Positions 18,453 through 27,863 of a DNA stretch of 64,000 nucleotides are shown in pieces. The stretch comes from Burkholderia stagnalis (GTDB lineage: Bacteria; Pseudomonadota; Gammaproteobacteria; Burkholderiales; Burkholderiaceae). The notes beneath the pieces are model-generated. The model made no database searches. It was not told where the DNA came from and saw only the letters and a list, made by a program, of their open reading frames with translations. Location: the NCBI RefSeq assembly GCF_902830275.1, contig NZ_CADESW010000019.1, forward strand, positions 1-64,000, read 5' to 3'. Within the stretch, counting starts at the first letter, position 1. The number at the start of each line of letters is the position of its first letter. Both the position numbers and the translations under genes were made by a program.

Positions 18453-19175
18453 ATGAAATCTCCTCGCGGCCGTGCGCAGAGCGCTGCGACCCTCGTTGCG
18501 ACCGCCGTCATGGGCGCCGCGCTGACGCTTCTGCCGGCCGCCGCGGCCTTCGCGCAGAAGGCCCCGTCCACCGCCGACGGCACGCCCGAGATCGACTCGT
18601 CGATCGCCGGCAAGCAGTGGAAACAGGCGCTCGCGCAGCTCGACGCGCGCATCGCCGCGAGCCCGCACGACGTGCAGGCGCAATTCAAGCGCGGCACCGT
18701 GCTCGCCCGCCTGAACCGCGACGACGACGCGATCCAGCAGTTCGTCGCGATCACCCAGGCCTACCCCGAACTGCCCGAGCCGTACAACAACCTCGCGGCA
18801 CTCTACGCGAAGCACGGCCGCTACGACGAGGCGCGCGCCGCGCTCGTCACCGCCACGCAGTCGAACCCGAGCTACACGCTCGCGTACGAGAACCTCGGCG
18901 ACCTGTACCTGCGCCTCGCGGCCGAATCGTACAAGCGCGCGCAATCGCTCGGCCGCACGAGCGGCCCGACCGCGCAGCGCCTCGCCGATCTGCAGAAGAT
19001 CATCACGCCGCCGAAACCCGCGCCCGGCAGCCGCGCCGCCGCGCCGTCGACGCGCGCGTATTCCGAGCGCGCGGCCGCGAACGTGACCACCACCACGCTG
19101 CCGCTGTCGCCGACGTTCCAGTTCGGCGGCCCGTCCGGCGCGATGGCCGCCCCCTACGTCGCGCCGGCGCAGTAA
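18453..19175 (+). CDS. Exported tetratricopeptide-repeat protein
   Basis: 240 residues. A Sec-type signal peptide is visible: basic start, hydrophobic stretch to residue about 30, then AAAFAQK. Three to four TPR units follow between about 45 and 165, for example [22 protein letters not shown] and [22 protein letters not shown]. The C-terminal 65 residues are Pro/Ala/Thr-rich and probably disordered. TPRs mediate protein contacts in the periplasm; the partner is unknown. The first gene of a rightward run with two cyclophilin genes and lpxH, it is 40 bp before the first cyclophilin. The Met at 18453 is chosen because the signal peptide starts there. Confidence 0.82.
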   Translation: MKSPRGRAQSAATLVATAVMGAALTLLPAAAAFAQKAPSTADGTPEIDSSIAGKQWKQALAQLDARIAASPHDVQAQFKRGTVLARLNRDDDAIQQFVAITQAYPELPEPYNNLAALYAKHGRYDEARAALVTATQSNPSYTLAYENLGDLYLRLAAESYKRAQSLGRTSGPTAQRLADLQKIITPPKPAPGSRAAAPSTRAYSERAAANVTTTTLPLSPTFQFGGPSGAMAAPYVAPAQ

Positions 19176-19215
19176 GCGGCGCGCAGCACTTCACCCACCC
19201 AACCAGAGGATCGCA

Positions 19216-19791
19216 ATGAAACGTCTGTTGCTGGCGCTTGGCGGCGCCGCCCTGCTCGCGACCGCGCCCGCGTTCGCGCAAACGGCCACCGCACACCCTG
19301 TCGTGCAACTGAAGACCTCGCAGGGCGACATCCGCGTCGAGCTGTATCCGGAGAAGGCGCCGAAGACGGTCGCCAACTTCCTCGACTACGTGAAGGCGGG
19401 CCAGTACAACGGCACGATCTTCCATCGCGTGATCAAGGGCTTCATGATCCAGGGCGGCGGCTACAAGGCGAACTTCGACGAGAAGCCGACGCGCGCGCCG
19501 ATCCCGCTCGAGAGCCGCAATGGTCTGAAGAACGCGACGGGCACGATCGCGATGGCGCGCACGAGCGACCCGAATTCGGCCACCGCGCAGTTCTTCATCA
19601 ATACCGTGGACAACACCGGCCTCGATTACCCGAACCCGGACGGCAACGGCTACGCGGTGTTCGGCAAGGTCGTGTCGGGCCTCGACGTCGTGAAGAAGAT
19701 CGAAGCGGCGCCGACGACCGTGCGCGGCCCGATGCGCGACGTGCCGGAGCAGGCCATCCTGATCGAATCGGCGAGCATCGTTTCGAAATAA
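19216..19791 (+). CDS. ppiA: Periplasmic cyclophilin-type peptidyl-prolyl isomerase
   Basis: 191 residues. A cleavable signal peptide ends at about FAQTATA (residue 22-27). The cyclophilin domain follows, with the catalytic Arg in [15 protein letters not shown] and the conserved FFINTVDN segment. Proline cis-trans isomerases of this type assist folding of exported proteins. AGAGGA precedes the ATG by 6 nt. The gene is followed 88 bp later by a cytoplasmic paralogue. I use the symbol in the sense of the exported form. Confidence 0.9.
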   Translation: MKRLLLALGGAALLATAPAFAQTATAHPVVQLKTSQGDIRVELYPEKAPKTVANFLDYVKAGQYNGTIFHRVIKGFMIQGGGYKANFDEKPTRAPIPLESRNGLKNATGTIAMARTSDPNSATAQFFINTVDNTGLDYPNPDGNGYAVFGKVVSGLDVVKKIEAAPTTVRGPMRDVPEQAILIESASIVSK

Positions 19792-19879
19792 CCCGGCCGG
19801 ACCCGTTCCGGCACCTCACGCGGCCGCGTCGCACGACCGGCCGCGTGCCATTTAAACCGCCCTATCGAAGGAATTCATC

Positions 19880-20371
19880 ATGGTTGAACTGCACACGAAC
19901 CACGGCGTGATCAAGCTCGAACTCGACGCCGCGAAAGCACCGAAGACGGTCGAGAACTTCCTGAACTACGTGAAGAAGGGCCACTACGACGGCACGGTGT
20001 TCCACCGCGTGATCAACGGCTTCATGATCCAGGGCGGCGGCTTCGAGCCGGGCCTGAAGCAAAAGCCGACGGACGCGCCGATCGACAACGAGGCGAACAA
20101 CGGCCTGAAGAACGACACGTACACGATCGCGATGGCGCGCACCAACGATCCGCACTCGGCGACCGCCCAGTTCTTCATCAACGTGAACGACAACGACTTC
20201 CTGAACCACTCGTCGCCGACGCCGCAGGGCTGGGGCTACGCGGTGTTCGGCAAGGTCGTCGAAGGCCAGGACGTGGTCGACAAGATCAAGGCCGTGAAGA
20301 CGGGCAATGCCGGCTTCCATCAGGACGTCCCGACCGACGACGTCGTGATCGAGAAGGCAGTCGTCGTCTGA
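19880..20371 (+). CDS. ppiB: Cytoplasmic cyclophilin-type peptidyl-prolyl isomerase
   Basis: 163 residues with no signal peptide; starts directly with [15 protein letters not shown]. The active-site segment [15 protein letters not shown] and [11 protein letters not shown] identify a PpiB cyclophilin, a cytoplasmic folding helper. Sequence is very close to the exported protein just upstream, so the pair looks like an old tandem duplication in which one copy kept a signal peptide. AAGGA lies 6-7 nt before the ATG. lpxH begins 23 bp after its stop, as in many proteobacteria. Confidence 0.94.
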   Translation: MVELHTNHGVIKLELDAAKAPKTVENFLNYVKKGHYDGTVFHRVINGFMIQGGGFEPGLKQKPTDAPIDNEANNGLKNDTYTIAMARTNDPHSATAQFFINVNDNDFLNHSSPTPQGWGYAVFGKVVEGQDVVDKIKAVKTGNAGFHQDVPTDDVVIEKAVVV

Positions 20372-20394
20372 CGGCCGGCGACGGAGGCACTTCG

Positions 20395-21198
20395 ATGCTG
20401 CAGGAGACTCCGCCGCGAAGCGTCTCCGCGGGCGTGCCGGGCGAGCGCGAATACGCGCAGGCCGCACGCCCGTTCCTGTTCCTGTCCGACCTGCACCTGA
20501 GCGAGGCGATTCCGAAGACGGTCGCCGCGTTCGAGCATTTCGTGCGATACACGGCGGACAGCGCCGATTCGGTGTTCATCCTCGGCGACCTGTTCGAATA
20601 CTGGATCGGCGACGACGTGCTCGACGACGATCCGTTCGCCGCGCGCATGGCCGCATTGCTGCACACGTTCTCGGAGCGCGGCATCGCGCTGTACGTAATG
20701 CACGGCAACCGCGACTTCCTGCTCGGCAGGCGCTTCATGAAGGCGGCCGGCGCGATGCTGCTGCCCGATCCGGCGCTGATCATGGCATTCGGCCAGCGCA
20801 TCGTGCTCGCGCACGGCGACGCGCAATGCACGGCCGATCGCGGCTATCAGATGTTCCGGCGCTTCGCGCGCAACCACTTCGTGCAGTGGCTGTTTCTCGC
20901 GTGGCCGTTTCGCTGGCGCCGCACGCTCGCGCAGCGCATGCGCGCAAACAGCGAAGCCGGCCGCATGCGCCCCGCTTCGCCGATCTACGACGTCACGCGT
21001 GAAGGCGTCGCCGCGCTGTTCAGGAAAAGCCGTGCGAGCGTGATGATCCACGGCCATACGCATCGCCCCGCGCGCCACCTCGAACCGGGCGGCGTGCGCT
21101 GGGTGCTGCCGGACTGGGATCTCGATCACGGCACGCCGCCGCGCGGCGGCTATCTGCGCGTCGACGCGGACGGCATCCGCGCGCTGCCGCTCGACTGA
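20395..21198 (+). CDS. lpxH: UDP-2,3-diacylglucosamine diphosphatase
   Basis: 267 residues. Hydrolyses UDP-2,3-diacylglucosamine to lipid X and UMP in lipid A synthesis, at the inner face of the cytoplasmic membrane. The calcineurin-like metal motifs are all present: SDLHLSE, GDLFEYWIGDD, MHGNRDFL, AHGDAQC and IHGHTHRP. The protein has an N-terminal extension of about 25 residues before the first strand relative to the E. coli enzyme. It follows ppiB by 23 bp with GGAGG upstream of the ATG. Confidence 0.95.
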   Translation: MLQETPPRSVSAGVPGEREYAQAARPFLFLSDLHLSEAIPKTVAAFEHFVRYTADSADSVFILGDLFEYWIGDDVLDDDPFAARMAALLHTFSERGIALYVMHGNRDFLLGRRFMKAAGAMLLPDPALIMAFGQRIVLAHGDAQCTADRGYQMFRRFARNHFVQWLFLAWPFRWRRTLAQRMRANSEAGRMRPASPIYDVTREGVAALFRKSRASVMIHGHTHRPARHLEPGGVRWVLPDWDLDHGTPPRGGYLRVDADGIRALPLD

Positions 21199-21237
21199 CG
21201 GCCGACCGGCCGTCGGCTGGCCCCGCGACCGCGGGCG

Positions 21238-21259
21238 GGCCGCCGCCAGAACGGCGGCC
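21238..21259. terminator. Hairpin between convergent lpxH and cysE
   Basis: An 8-bp perfect stem GGCCGCCG / CGGCGGCC with a 6-nt loop sits between the two convergent stop codons. There is no T-run on either strand, so it may be a weak or factor-assisted bidirectional terminator or simply a GC-rich repeat. Confidence 0.4.
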
Positions 21260-21271
21260 GCCCCGATCTTC

Positions 21272-22045
21272 CTACGACTGGCGCTCGACCACCTTGCCTT
21301 CCAGCACCGCCGACAGGCGGCGCAAGTCGAGCCGCGCCGCGTCGGCGCCCTGCAGCGATTCGAGATGGGTGCCCAGTTGCTCGAGCGCCGCGACGATTTC
21401 GTCGACGCGCCGGGTTTCCTTCGCCGCATGATCGATCAGCCCGTGGATCGCGAGCGACATCGGATCGTCCGCGTTCGGCGTGATGCCGTATGCGCAGAAC
21501 GCCGCACGCTCGGGCTGCGGCTTCGGCTGCGCCGGCATCACCACGCGCGCCGGGTTGCCGACGGCCGTGCCGCCTGCCGGCACCGGCTTCACGACCACCG
21601 CGTTCGAGCCGATCTTCGCGCCCGCGCCCACCGTGAACCCGCCGAGCACCTTCGCGCCCGCGCCGACGATCACGCCGGCCTCGAGCGTCGGGTGACGCTT
21701 CGCGCCGCGCGTGAGCGACGTGCCGCCGAGCGTCACGCCCTGGTAGATCGTGCAATCGTCGCCGACGATCGCCGTCTCGCCGATCACGACGCCCATCCCG
21801 TGGTCGATGAATACGCGCCGGCCGATCGTCGCGCCCGGGTGGATCTCGATGCCGGTCAGGAACCGGCCGACCTGCGACGCGAAGCGCGCGACCCAGTACC
21901 GCTTCGCGCGCCAGCATGCATGCGCGAAACGGTGCAGCACGAGCGCATGCAGCCCCGGATAACAGGTCAGCACTTCCCAGGCACTGCGAGCGGCGGGATC
22001 CCGCTCGCGTATCGTCGCAACGTCTTCGCGAAGTCTCGTGAACAT
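21272..22045 (-). CDS. cysE: Serine O-acetyltransferase
   Basis: 257 residues. Transfers acetyl from acetyl-CoA to serine, the first step of cysteine synthesis. The N-terminal helical part precedes a left-handed beta helix of hexapeptide repeats, from [18 protein letters not shown] to [14 protein letters not shown], with the catalytic His in [13 protein letters not shown]. The C-terminal extension of about 60 residues after the helix (rich in Glu/Leu) is typical of the betaproteobacterial form. The gene converges with lpxH and is downstream of trmJ on the same strand, 166 bp away. Confidence 0.94.
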   Translation of the reverse strand: MFTRLREDVATIRERDPAARSAWEVLTCYPGLHALVLHRFAHACWRAKRYWVARFASQVGRFLTGIEIHPGATIGRRVFIDHGMGVVIGETAIVGDDCTIYQGVTLGGTSLTRGAKRHPTLEAGVIVGAGAKVLGGFTVGAGAKIGSNAVVVKPVPAGGTAVGNPARVVMPAQPKPQPERAAFCAYGITPNADDPMSLAIHGLIDHAAKETRRVDEIVAALEQLGTHLESLQGADAARLDLRRLSAVLEGKVVERQS

Positions 22046-22211
22046 GATCTGATCTGGGAAAAGGGCCGGCGCGCACCGCCGGCGATGGCCGGCGCTTATT
22101 ACGCCGGCTGATTTGTATATGACGCTCGGCGATTGTAGGGCGAGTCGCGCCCGCCCGCACGGCGTCGCGTGTTCACCCCGCCGACGGCGCGGGTATTCGC
22201 GCCGCGGCGTG

Positions 22212-23030
22212 TCAGGCGTCGCCTTCCGGCGTGCGCGACTTCAGCAGGATGTGCTTCGCGATGCCGCGCAGGATGTTCACTTCCTCCCGCTCCAGCCCCG
22301 TGCGCGCAAACAGGCGCCGCAGCCGCGGCATCAGCTTCTTCGGATTGCGCGGGTCGAGAAAATCGAGCGCGATCAGCGCGTTCTCGAGGTGCACGTACAT
22401 CCGCTCGATCTCGTCGCTCTGCGCGAGCGTGCCGGCTTCCGGCAGTTGCGCCGGCGCGCTGGCCTGCTCGAGAAATGCGATGCGCAGCTCATAGGCCAGC
22501 ACCTGCACCGCCTGGGCGAGATTCAGCGAACTGTAGGCCGGGTTCGCCGGGATATGCGCGAGCGCGCGGCACTGCTCGACGTGCTCGTTCGACAGGCCGG
22601 TGCGCTCGTTGCCGAACACGAGCGCGATATCGCCCGTGCCGACCTGCCGGCGCGCCTGCTCGGCCGCTGCGCGCGGCGCAAGGCGCGGCGGGCCGTATTC
22701 GCGCGATCGCGCGGTCAGCGCGATCGACCAGTGCACGCCCGACAGCGCGTCGCCCAGCGTCGGCACGACGTGAGCGGACGCCAGCACGTCGTCCGCCCCG
22801 CTCGCCATCGCGATCGCGTCGGGGTCGCTCTGCACGTGCGGCACGCGCGGCGCGACCAGCACGAGCCGCGAAAAGCCCATCGTCTTCAGCGCACGCGCGG
22901 CCGCCCCGACGTTGCCGGGATGGCTCGGCTCGACGAGCACGAAGCGGGTTGACGTAAAGCCGCCGCTGAGCGGCCCGGTTGGCTGTGCCGCGTCCGACGC
23001 GGCAAGGTTCTGCAAGGTTTCCAACACCAT
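22212..23030 (-). CDS. trmJ: tRNA (cytidine/uridine-2'-O-)-methyltransferase TrmJ
   Basis: 272 residues. A SpoU-class SAM methyltransferase that 2'-O-methylates position 32 of tRNAs. The three SpoU motifs are visible: [32 protein letters not shown] and [22 protein letters not shown], which form the knotted SAM site. The ATG at 23030 has GGTGAA 9 nt upstream; the open frame extends 13 codons further but without a better start. It diverges from suhB across 274 bp. Confidence 0.92.
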   Translation of the reverse strand: MVLETLQNLAASDAAQPTGPLSGGFTSTRFVLVEPSHPGNVGAAARALKTMGFSRLVLVAPRVPHVQSDPDAIAMASGADDVLASAHVVPTLGDALSGVHWSIALTARSREYGPPRLAPRAAAEQARRQVGTGDIALVFGNERTGLSNEHVEQCRALAHIPANPAYSSLNLAQAVQVLAYELRIAFLEQASAPAQLPEAGTLAQSDEIERMYVHLENALIALDFLDPRNPKKLMPRLRRLFARTGLEREEVNILRGIAKHILLKSRTPEGDA

Positions 23031-23304
23031 ACGACTCGTTTCACCAGAATGGCCGTATGGTATCGCCAACGCCCCGGCAAGCCCACCCGTCCGGACGGCC
23101 AGTGGGGTTTCCCCGCATGCAGGCTGCCTAATCGGGGCGAAAGTCGGGTAAAATCATGCCTTTATACGCGCCGCACCTGCAGCGGCGCGGGTTGTCCCCG
23201 CTCTTTGTCAATTCGCGTCTCATCTCGTTCCGGCACCCTGCGCGCCGGGCGGGTTGTTCCACTTTCGTGGCGGCTTGTTGCCGCCGGCTACAGGATCCAG
23301 GCTC

Positions 23305-24108
23305 ATGCATCCCATGCTCAACATCGCTGTCAAGGCTGCGCGCCGCGCCGGACAGATCATCAACCGCGCGTCCCTCGATCTCGACATGATCGAGATCCGC
23401 AAGAAGCAGCAAAACGACTTCGTCACCGAAGTGGACAAGGCCGCCGAAGACGCGATCATCGAGACGCTGAAGACCGCCTACCCCGATCACGCGATCCTCG
23501 CGGAAGAATCGGGCGAATCCGAGAACGAATCCGAATTCCAGTGGATCATCGATCCGCTCGACGGCACGACCAACTTCATCCACGGCTTCCCGTACTACTG
23601 CGTGTCGATCGCGCTCGCGCACAAGGGCGTCGTCACGCAGGCCGTCGTCTACGATCCGAACAAGAACGACCTGTTCACCGCCACGCGCGGCCGCGGCGCG
23701 TACCTGAACGACCGCCGCATCCGCGTCGGCCGCCGCGACCGCCTGTCGGAATCGCTGATCGGCACGGGCTTCCCGTTCCGCGAGAAGGACGGCCTTGACG
23801 CATACGCGCGCCTCTTCACCGAAATGACCCAGGCGTGCACGGGCCTGCGCCGTCCGGGCGCCGCCGCGCTCGACCTCGCGAACGTCGCGGCAGGCCGCCT
23901 CGACGGCTTCTTCGAGCAGGGCATCAACGTGTGGGACATGGCTGCGGGCAGCCTGCTGATCACCGAGGCCGGCGGCCTCGTCGGCAACTACATGGGCGAC
24001 GCCGACTTCCTGCATCGTCACGAGATCGTCGCGGCGAACCCGAAGGTCTACGCGCAGATGATCCCGATCCTGAACCGCTACAGCCGCGTGCATCCGGCAG
24101 CGGAATAA
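23305..24108 (+). CDS. suhB: Inositol-1-monophosphatase / SuhB
   Basis: 267 residues. Mg-dependent inositol monophosphatase fold; SuhB also takes part in rRNA antitermination complexes. Metal-binding motifs are [29 protein letters not shown] and, near the C-terminus, [19 protein letters not shown]. The start [16 protein letters not shown] matches the family N-terminus. It is divergent from trmJ and is followed by a strong terminator. Length normal. Confidence 0.95.
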   Translation: MHPMLNIAVKAARRAGQIINRASLDLDMIEIRKKQQNDFVTEVDKAAEDAIIETLKTAYPDHAILAEESGESENESEFQWIIDPLDGTTNFIHGFPYYCVSIALAHKGVVTQAVVYDPNKNDLFTATRGRGAYLNDRRIRVGRRDRLSESLIGTGFPFREKDGLDAYARLFTEMTQACTGLRRPGAAALDLANVAAGRLDGFFEQGINVWDMAAGSLLITEAGGLVGNYMGDADFLHRHEIVAANPKVYAQMIPILNRYSRVHPAAE

Positions 24109-24132
24109 CGCCGCCGCGCGTGGGACGCACCG

Positions 24133-24174
24133 ACGGCCCGAGTCCGCTCCGCGCGGCTCGGGCCGTTGTTTTTT
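24133..24174 (+). terminator. Rho-independent terminator after suhB
   Basis: Ten-bp perfect stem ACGGCCCGAG / CTCGGGCCGT with a 14-nt loop, followed by TGTTTTTT. It begins 25 bp after the suhB stop. Confidence 0.85.
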
Positions 24175-24257
24175 CCGGCTCGTCGAATCGCGCGATGACG
24201 TGCGAGAGGGTTCGAACCGCAGGCCCCATACCCGTCGCCGTAAAAGAGGACACCCTA

Positions 24258-24854
24258 ATGATGAACATCGATCAAGGTGCAGCTTCGATCTTTGGCGTCG
24301 TCGGCTCGGCTGTGTCTCTTTTGGCGGCCATTCCGTACGGACTGGCGATTTTCAGGCGCGCCGTGCGTCCCCATCTGTTCACGTGGCTGATCTGGTCCGT
24401 CGTCACGGCGATCGCCGCGGCCGGCCAATGGGCCGCCGGTGCGGGCCCCTCCGCGTGGTGCACGGCGGCAATCGCCGCGACGTGCTTTCTGACCTTCGTC
24501 GCCAGCATCTTTCGAGGCGAGCGCGGCTGGACCCTATCCGATTGGGTGTTTCTCGGCGCCGCCTTTTCGGCCATCCCCGTCTGGGTCCTGACCCAGGATC
24601 CGACCGCCTCGATCTGCCTCGTCACGCTGATCGAACTGGCCGGACTCGGCCCGACCGTCCGCAAGACGTTCCGCGATCCGTGGAGCGAAAGCCTCGTGTA
24701 TTTCGCACTGTGCGTCGTCAAATATGCACTGGCCGTGCTGGCCCTGCGAACGTGGAGCGTGGCGGTCGCGTTTTATCCGATCGTCAACATCGCCGCATCG
24801 GTCGGCGTGTGCATGCTGATGATCGTTCGGCGGCGAGTGCTGTCGGGTGCGTGA
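24258..24854 (+). CDS. Multi-pass inner membrane protein, unknown function
   Basis: 198 residues with about six to seven hydrophobic segments (roughly 10-30, 40-60, 65-85, 95-115, 118-138, 150-170 and 172-192). A short basic loop, IFRRAVRPH, follows the first one. The pattern of paired short helices with WLIWSVVTAIAAAGQW and a later YPIVNIAASVG recalls PQ-loop or SWEET-like carriers, but I cannot assign a family. The ATG follows AGAGGA at 7-8 nt. It stands alone between the suhB terminator and the duplicated mutS leader, so its neighbours give no hint of function. Confidence 0.7.
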   Translation: MMNIDQGAASIFGVVGSAVSLLAAIPYGLAIFRRAVRPHLFTWLIWSVVTAIAAAGQWAAGAGPSAWCTAAIAATCFLTFVASIFRGERGWTLSDWVFLGAAFSAIPVWVLTQDPTASICLVTLIELAGLGPTVRKTFRDPWSESLVYFALCVVKYALAVLALRTWSVAVAFYPIVNIAASVGVCMLMIVRRRVLSGA

Positions 24855-24911
24855 GCATCGCCGATGGCCGTGCCGCCCCGCCTGTGGAGTCACGCGCCAG
24901 CGCCGCGCCCA

Positions 24912-25054
24912 CCGGCCAAAAGGCGAATATCGCGCTGCCAGGTCGAGCCCGCTGGTAAGCTCGGGCACCAAAGAAACTTCACGCCAGACCGATGAGCACC
25001 ATGCCGACCGATGCCCTCGCCGGCCATACCCCGATGATGCAGCAGTACCTGCGC
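24912..25054 (+). repeat. Direct repeat, left copy (mutS leader and first codons)
   Basis: 143 bp that match 27721-27863 at every position except five, with no gaps, at a constant offset of 2,809 bp. It holds about 80 bp of mutS leader plus the first 21 codons. The two copies flank the dehydrogenase-LysR block in direct orientation. Right after base 25054 the sequence leaves the mutS frame. Confidence 0.95.
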
Positions 25055-25063
25055 CTTATCTGA
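24992..25063 (+). pseudogene. Truncated mutS 5' stub
   Basis: From the ATG at 24992 the frame gives the same first 21 residues as MutS ([14 protein letters not shown] and on), then two foreign codons and a TGA. It carries the same leader as intact mutS but only the extreme N-terminus. It is a junction scar, not a functional gene, though its leader could still be transcribed. Confidence 0.9.
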
Positions 25064-25260
25064 CAAGGCCTAGCACACAAACCCGCGCCAAAACCTACGC
25101 TCGCCCTCTTGGGGTATGACCGTTACCGCCCGAACCCAGTCATCGCCACGAGAAACTTGAATGTCCAGAGTGCAATCGGTTCCGGTCGCTGGCGGCGACA
25201 CAGTCCGCGAAGCATGTCCGCGCGCCTAGACGCGTTGACGGCCAGCATCCCGCGTACGCG

Positions 25261-26406
25261 CTAGTATCGTGTTGCCAGAATGTCTGCATCCACGGCCTTG
25301 ATATCCGTATACCCGCACAGTGCCATCGAGGTATCGAGTTCGCGCGCAATGATGTCGAGACACTTCCCTACACCTTCTTCGCCCATCGCTGCGAGACCAT
25401 AGAGAAAAGCACGTCCGATCATCGTGCCGCGCGCCCCGAGTGCCAACGCCTTTAACACATCCTGCCCGCTCCGAATGCCTCCGTCGAGCCACACTTCAAC
25501 GTGGTTTCCAGCGGCATCGACGACGGCAGGCAACGCTTTGATCGACGATAGCGCGCCATCAAGCTGACGGCCCCCGTGATTCGATACCACAATGGCATCC
25601 GCACCTGCATCGGCCGCAAGCCGCGCATCGACTGGATCCAGTACGCCCTTGAGGATCAGTGTCTTATCCCAGCGCTTTCGCACCCACGCGACGTCCGCCC
25701 AGCTGAGAGTCGGATCGAACTGATCTTGCGTCCACGAATCGAGAGAAGACATATCACTCACGCCCTCGACGTGTCCGACGATATTGCCAAAATGGCGGCG
25801 CCGGGTGCGCGCCATCTGAAAACACCACTGCGGCTTGCTAGCCATATTCAGCAAGTTCGGCAGCGTAATGCGCGGCGGTGTGGACAAGCCGTTCTTGATG
25901 TCTTTGTGGCGCTGGCCGCCGATCTGGAGATCCAGCGTCAGCACGAGCGCGGAGCAACCCGCGCTCCTCGCGCGCTCGATCAGATGCTCCATAAAGATGC
26001 GGTCACGCATCATATAGAGCTGGAACCAGAATGGTCCCGGTGCGTTTTCTGCCACGTCCTCGATCGAACAGATGCTCATCGTCGACAACGTGAATGGCAC
26101 ACCGAATCGCTGTGCCGCCCGTGCCGCCAGGATCTCTCCGTCGGCTCGCAGCATCCCGGTCAGGCCGGTGGGTGCCAGCGCAATCGGCATCGCGACACTG
26201 TGACCCGCCATCGTCGTGCTCAGTGACCGGGTTTCAATATCGATGCCCACACGCTGCCGTAGCTTGATAGCCTGGAAATCAGCTTCGTTGGCCCGATATG
26301 TCGACTCCGTGTAAGACCCTACGTCAACATAGTCATAGAACATACGCGGAACGCGTTGTTTCGCCAGCAAGCGAAGATCTTCAATGCAGGTAATCGGGAC
26401 GGGCAT
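25261..26406 (-). CDS. FMN-dependent alpha-hydroxy-acid dehydrogenase (L-lactate dehydrogenase-like)
   Basis: 381 residues, a TIM-barrel flavoprotein of the LldD / glycolate oxidase family. Key segments are ALAPTGLTGMLRADGE (FMN site), TLSTMSICSIEDVA, WFQLYMMRD, the catalytic base in VVSNHGGRQLDGA, and GGIRSGQDVLKALALGARGTMIGR, which binds the FMN phosphate. It oxidises a 2-hydroxy acid to a 2-keto acid; L-lactate is the best guess, mandelate or glycolate are possible. GGAG lies 7 nt before the ATG at 26406. It is next to and on the same strand as a LysR gene, inside the block flanked by the mutS repeats, and codon use is less GC-rich than in the core. Confidence 0.88.
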   Translation of the reverse strand: MPVPITCIEDLRLLAKQRVPRMFYDYVDVGSYTESTYRANEADFQAIKLRQRVGIDIETRSLSTTMAGHSVAMPIALAPTGLTGMLRADGEILAARAAQRFGVPFTLSTMSICSIEDVAENAPGPFWFQLYMMRDRIFMEHLIERARSAGCSALVLTLDLQIGGQRHKDIKNGLSTPPRITLPNLLNMASKPQWCFQMARTRRRHFGNIVGHVEGVSDMSSLDSWTQDQFDPTLSWADVAWVRKRWDKTLILKGVLDPVDARLAADAGADAIVVSNHGGRQLDGALSSIKALPAVVDAAGNHVEVWLDGGIRSGQDVLKALALGARGTMIGRAFLYGLAAMGEEGVGKCLDIIARELDTSMALCGYTDIKAVDADILATRY

Positions 26407-26469
26407 GGGTCGCTCCAAAAGGTGCAACCGATGCTACCGATCTCAACTGTTTCGCTGGCGGAAATATCG

Positions 26470-27384
26470 TCATGCCTGTCGCGAAAGAAATTCCGATGCC
26501 TGCTGCACCGCTTGCTGACAGATTTCGACGAGCCATCGCGCAAACGCCCCGGTTGCCCCTTCTGGCGAATGCGACATCAGGCAATAAGGCGTGCCGGGGC
26601 ACACTATCAGAGGAAACACAGGAACGAGTGTGCCGGTCGTGAGCCAGTGGCGCGCCAGCGCGGGGCTACCGAGCGCGACGCCCTGGCCGCTCGCCGCAGC
26701 CTCCAGAAGAAGTCCAAGGTCCATCAATTTCGGGCCGTGGGGCGGCTCCGGCCAATCGAGATTCGCGACGTGGAACCACGGCATCCAATGTTCCAGCGGG
26801 GTACGCAGCAAGGGCATGGAAGCAAGGTCGGAGGGTTCGCGCATAGGCCCGTGTCGTCGCAGCAACGAGGGTGCAGCCAACGGCGTGATGCAATCGAGCA
26901 TCAGCACCGTTCCACCGATGATGACCGGGTCGCCCCCGCGAATCCAGATATCGGAATCAGGCGCCGGGCTATCCGCGTTGGGTGCAGCGAGCACAATCTC
27001 GAATTCCAGCTCGGGATGCACGGCCGTGAACGCTTCAAGGCGAGGCATGATGATCTGCCGCGCGAATGTTGGGGGCGAGCAAACGCGCAGTCGTTCCTTT
27101 CGCTTGCCATGTTTCTGGTGCAGCGGCACTGCGGCGAGCAAGCGCAGCGGACCTCGCACCTGATCCAGGTACTCGATGCCGGCGGATGTCAATGTCAACG
27201 ACTTTCCGTTGCGCACGAGCAATTGCACGCCCAGCAATTGCTCCACGGCCGCTACGCGCTTGGCTATGGCGCTACCGGTCACGCAAAGTTCATCCGCCGC
27301 CCGTTCGAAAGCGCCGTGGCGCGCAGCCGCCTCGAAGGCTAGCAGGCCATCGAGAGAAGGGAGTCGGAGACGTGAAGCGTTCAT
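26470..27384 (-). CDS. LysR-family transcriptional regulator (GcvA-like)
   Basis: 304 residues. The N-terminal winged helix (about 6-65) reads LPSLDGLLAFEAAARHGAFERAADELCVTGSAIAKRVAAVE when scanned in parts: the PSLDGLLAFEAAARHG and SAIAKRVAAVEQLLG segments are typical of the GcvA/TrpI branch. The C-terminal substrate-binding domain covers about 90-295. It is immediately upstream of the dehydrogenase gene on the same strand, with 63 bp between, and probably controls it; the inducer is unknown. Carried with the dehydrogenase inside the inserted block. Confidence 0.85.
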   Translation of the reverse strand: MNASRLRLPSLDGLLAFEAAARHGAFERAADELCVTGSAIAKRVAAVEQLLGVQLLVRNGKSLTLTSAGIEYLDQVRGPLRLLAAVPLHQKHGKRKERLRVCSPPTFARQIIMPRLEAFTAVHPELEFEIVLAAPNADSPAPDSDIWIRGGDPVIIGGTVLMLDCITPLAAPSLLRRHGPMREPSDLASMPLLRTPLEHWMPWFHVANLDWPEPPHGPKLMDLGLLLEAAASGQGVALGSPALARHWLTTGTLVPVFPLIVCPGTPYCLMSHSPEGATGAFARWLVEICQQAVQQASEFLSRQA

Positions 27385-27720
27385 TCGGAGATTCTAATGG
27401 AATGGGCGCGCGCAGGCCTCGTCACGATGCATGCCCCAGCCCGTGAATGCGGCATGCCGACTACCACGCACCGGCTGTCGCCACGCAAGATATTGCGAGA
27501 CAGCTGATTCCCGGCGGCCACATCGCGCAGGAGGCGACTGGATCAGGGCGGAGTTCGGCCATTCGCTCCCCGCAGCGTACGTCCATTCGCGGCCTCTAGC
27601 GGCCTCTCGCCATCGCGGACAACTAATCGCTTCGATCGGCACGTCCACCGACGTGAAACACGCCGAACGCTCGGCATCGACAATCCGATACTTTCTCGCA
27701 GCCGCCCCCCCCCCCACCCG
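27385..27720. other. Gene-free stretch between the LysR gene and the right mutS repeat
   Basis: 336 bp without a credible gene; the frames here lack domains and ribosome sites. It is still part of the inserted block, since similarity to the left flank only begins at 27721. It ends in an 11-C tract. It should contain the promoter of the leftward LysR gene, although no clear -35/-10 pair is seen. Confidence 0.5.
27705..27715. repeat. Homopolymer tract, 11 C
   Basis: Eleven consecutive C at the edge of the inserted block, 86 bp before the mutS ATG. The left copy of the leader is preceded by a mixed sequence (CGCGCCCACC), not a long C run. Such tracts are prone to slippage. Confidence 0.9.
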
Positions 27721-27863
27721 CCGGCCAAAAGGCGAATATCGCGCTGCCAAGTCGAGCCCACTGGTAAACTCGGGCACCAAAGAAACTTCACGCCAGACCT
27801 ATGAGCACCATGCCGACCGATGCCCTCGCCGGCCATACGCCGATGATGCAGCAGTACCTGCGC
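27721..27863 (+). repeat. Direct repeat, right copy (mutS leader and first codons)
   Basis: Partner of 24912-25054: 143 bp, five mismatches, no gaps. It leads directly into intact mutS. Four of the five differences lie in the leader, including the base just before the ATG; one is synonymous within the coding part (Thr codon ACG versus ACC). Confidence 0.95.

Noticed and set aside
19216-20371. Two cyclophilin genes as a recent duplication event of interest
   Set aside because: Tandem exported and cytoplasmic cyclophilins before lpxH are, to my knowledge, ordinary in this group, and the copies have diverged.
24200-24240. tRNA-like T-arm (GGTTCGAACC) downstream of suhB
   Set aside because: No acceptor, D or anticodon stems around it; chance match.
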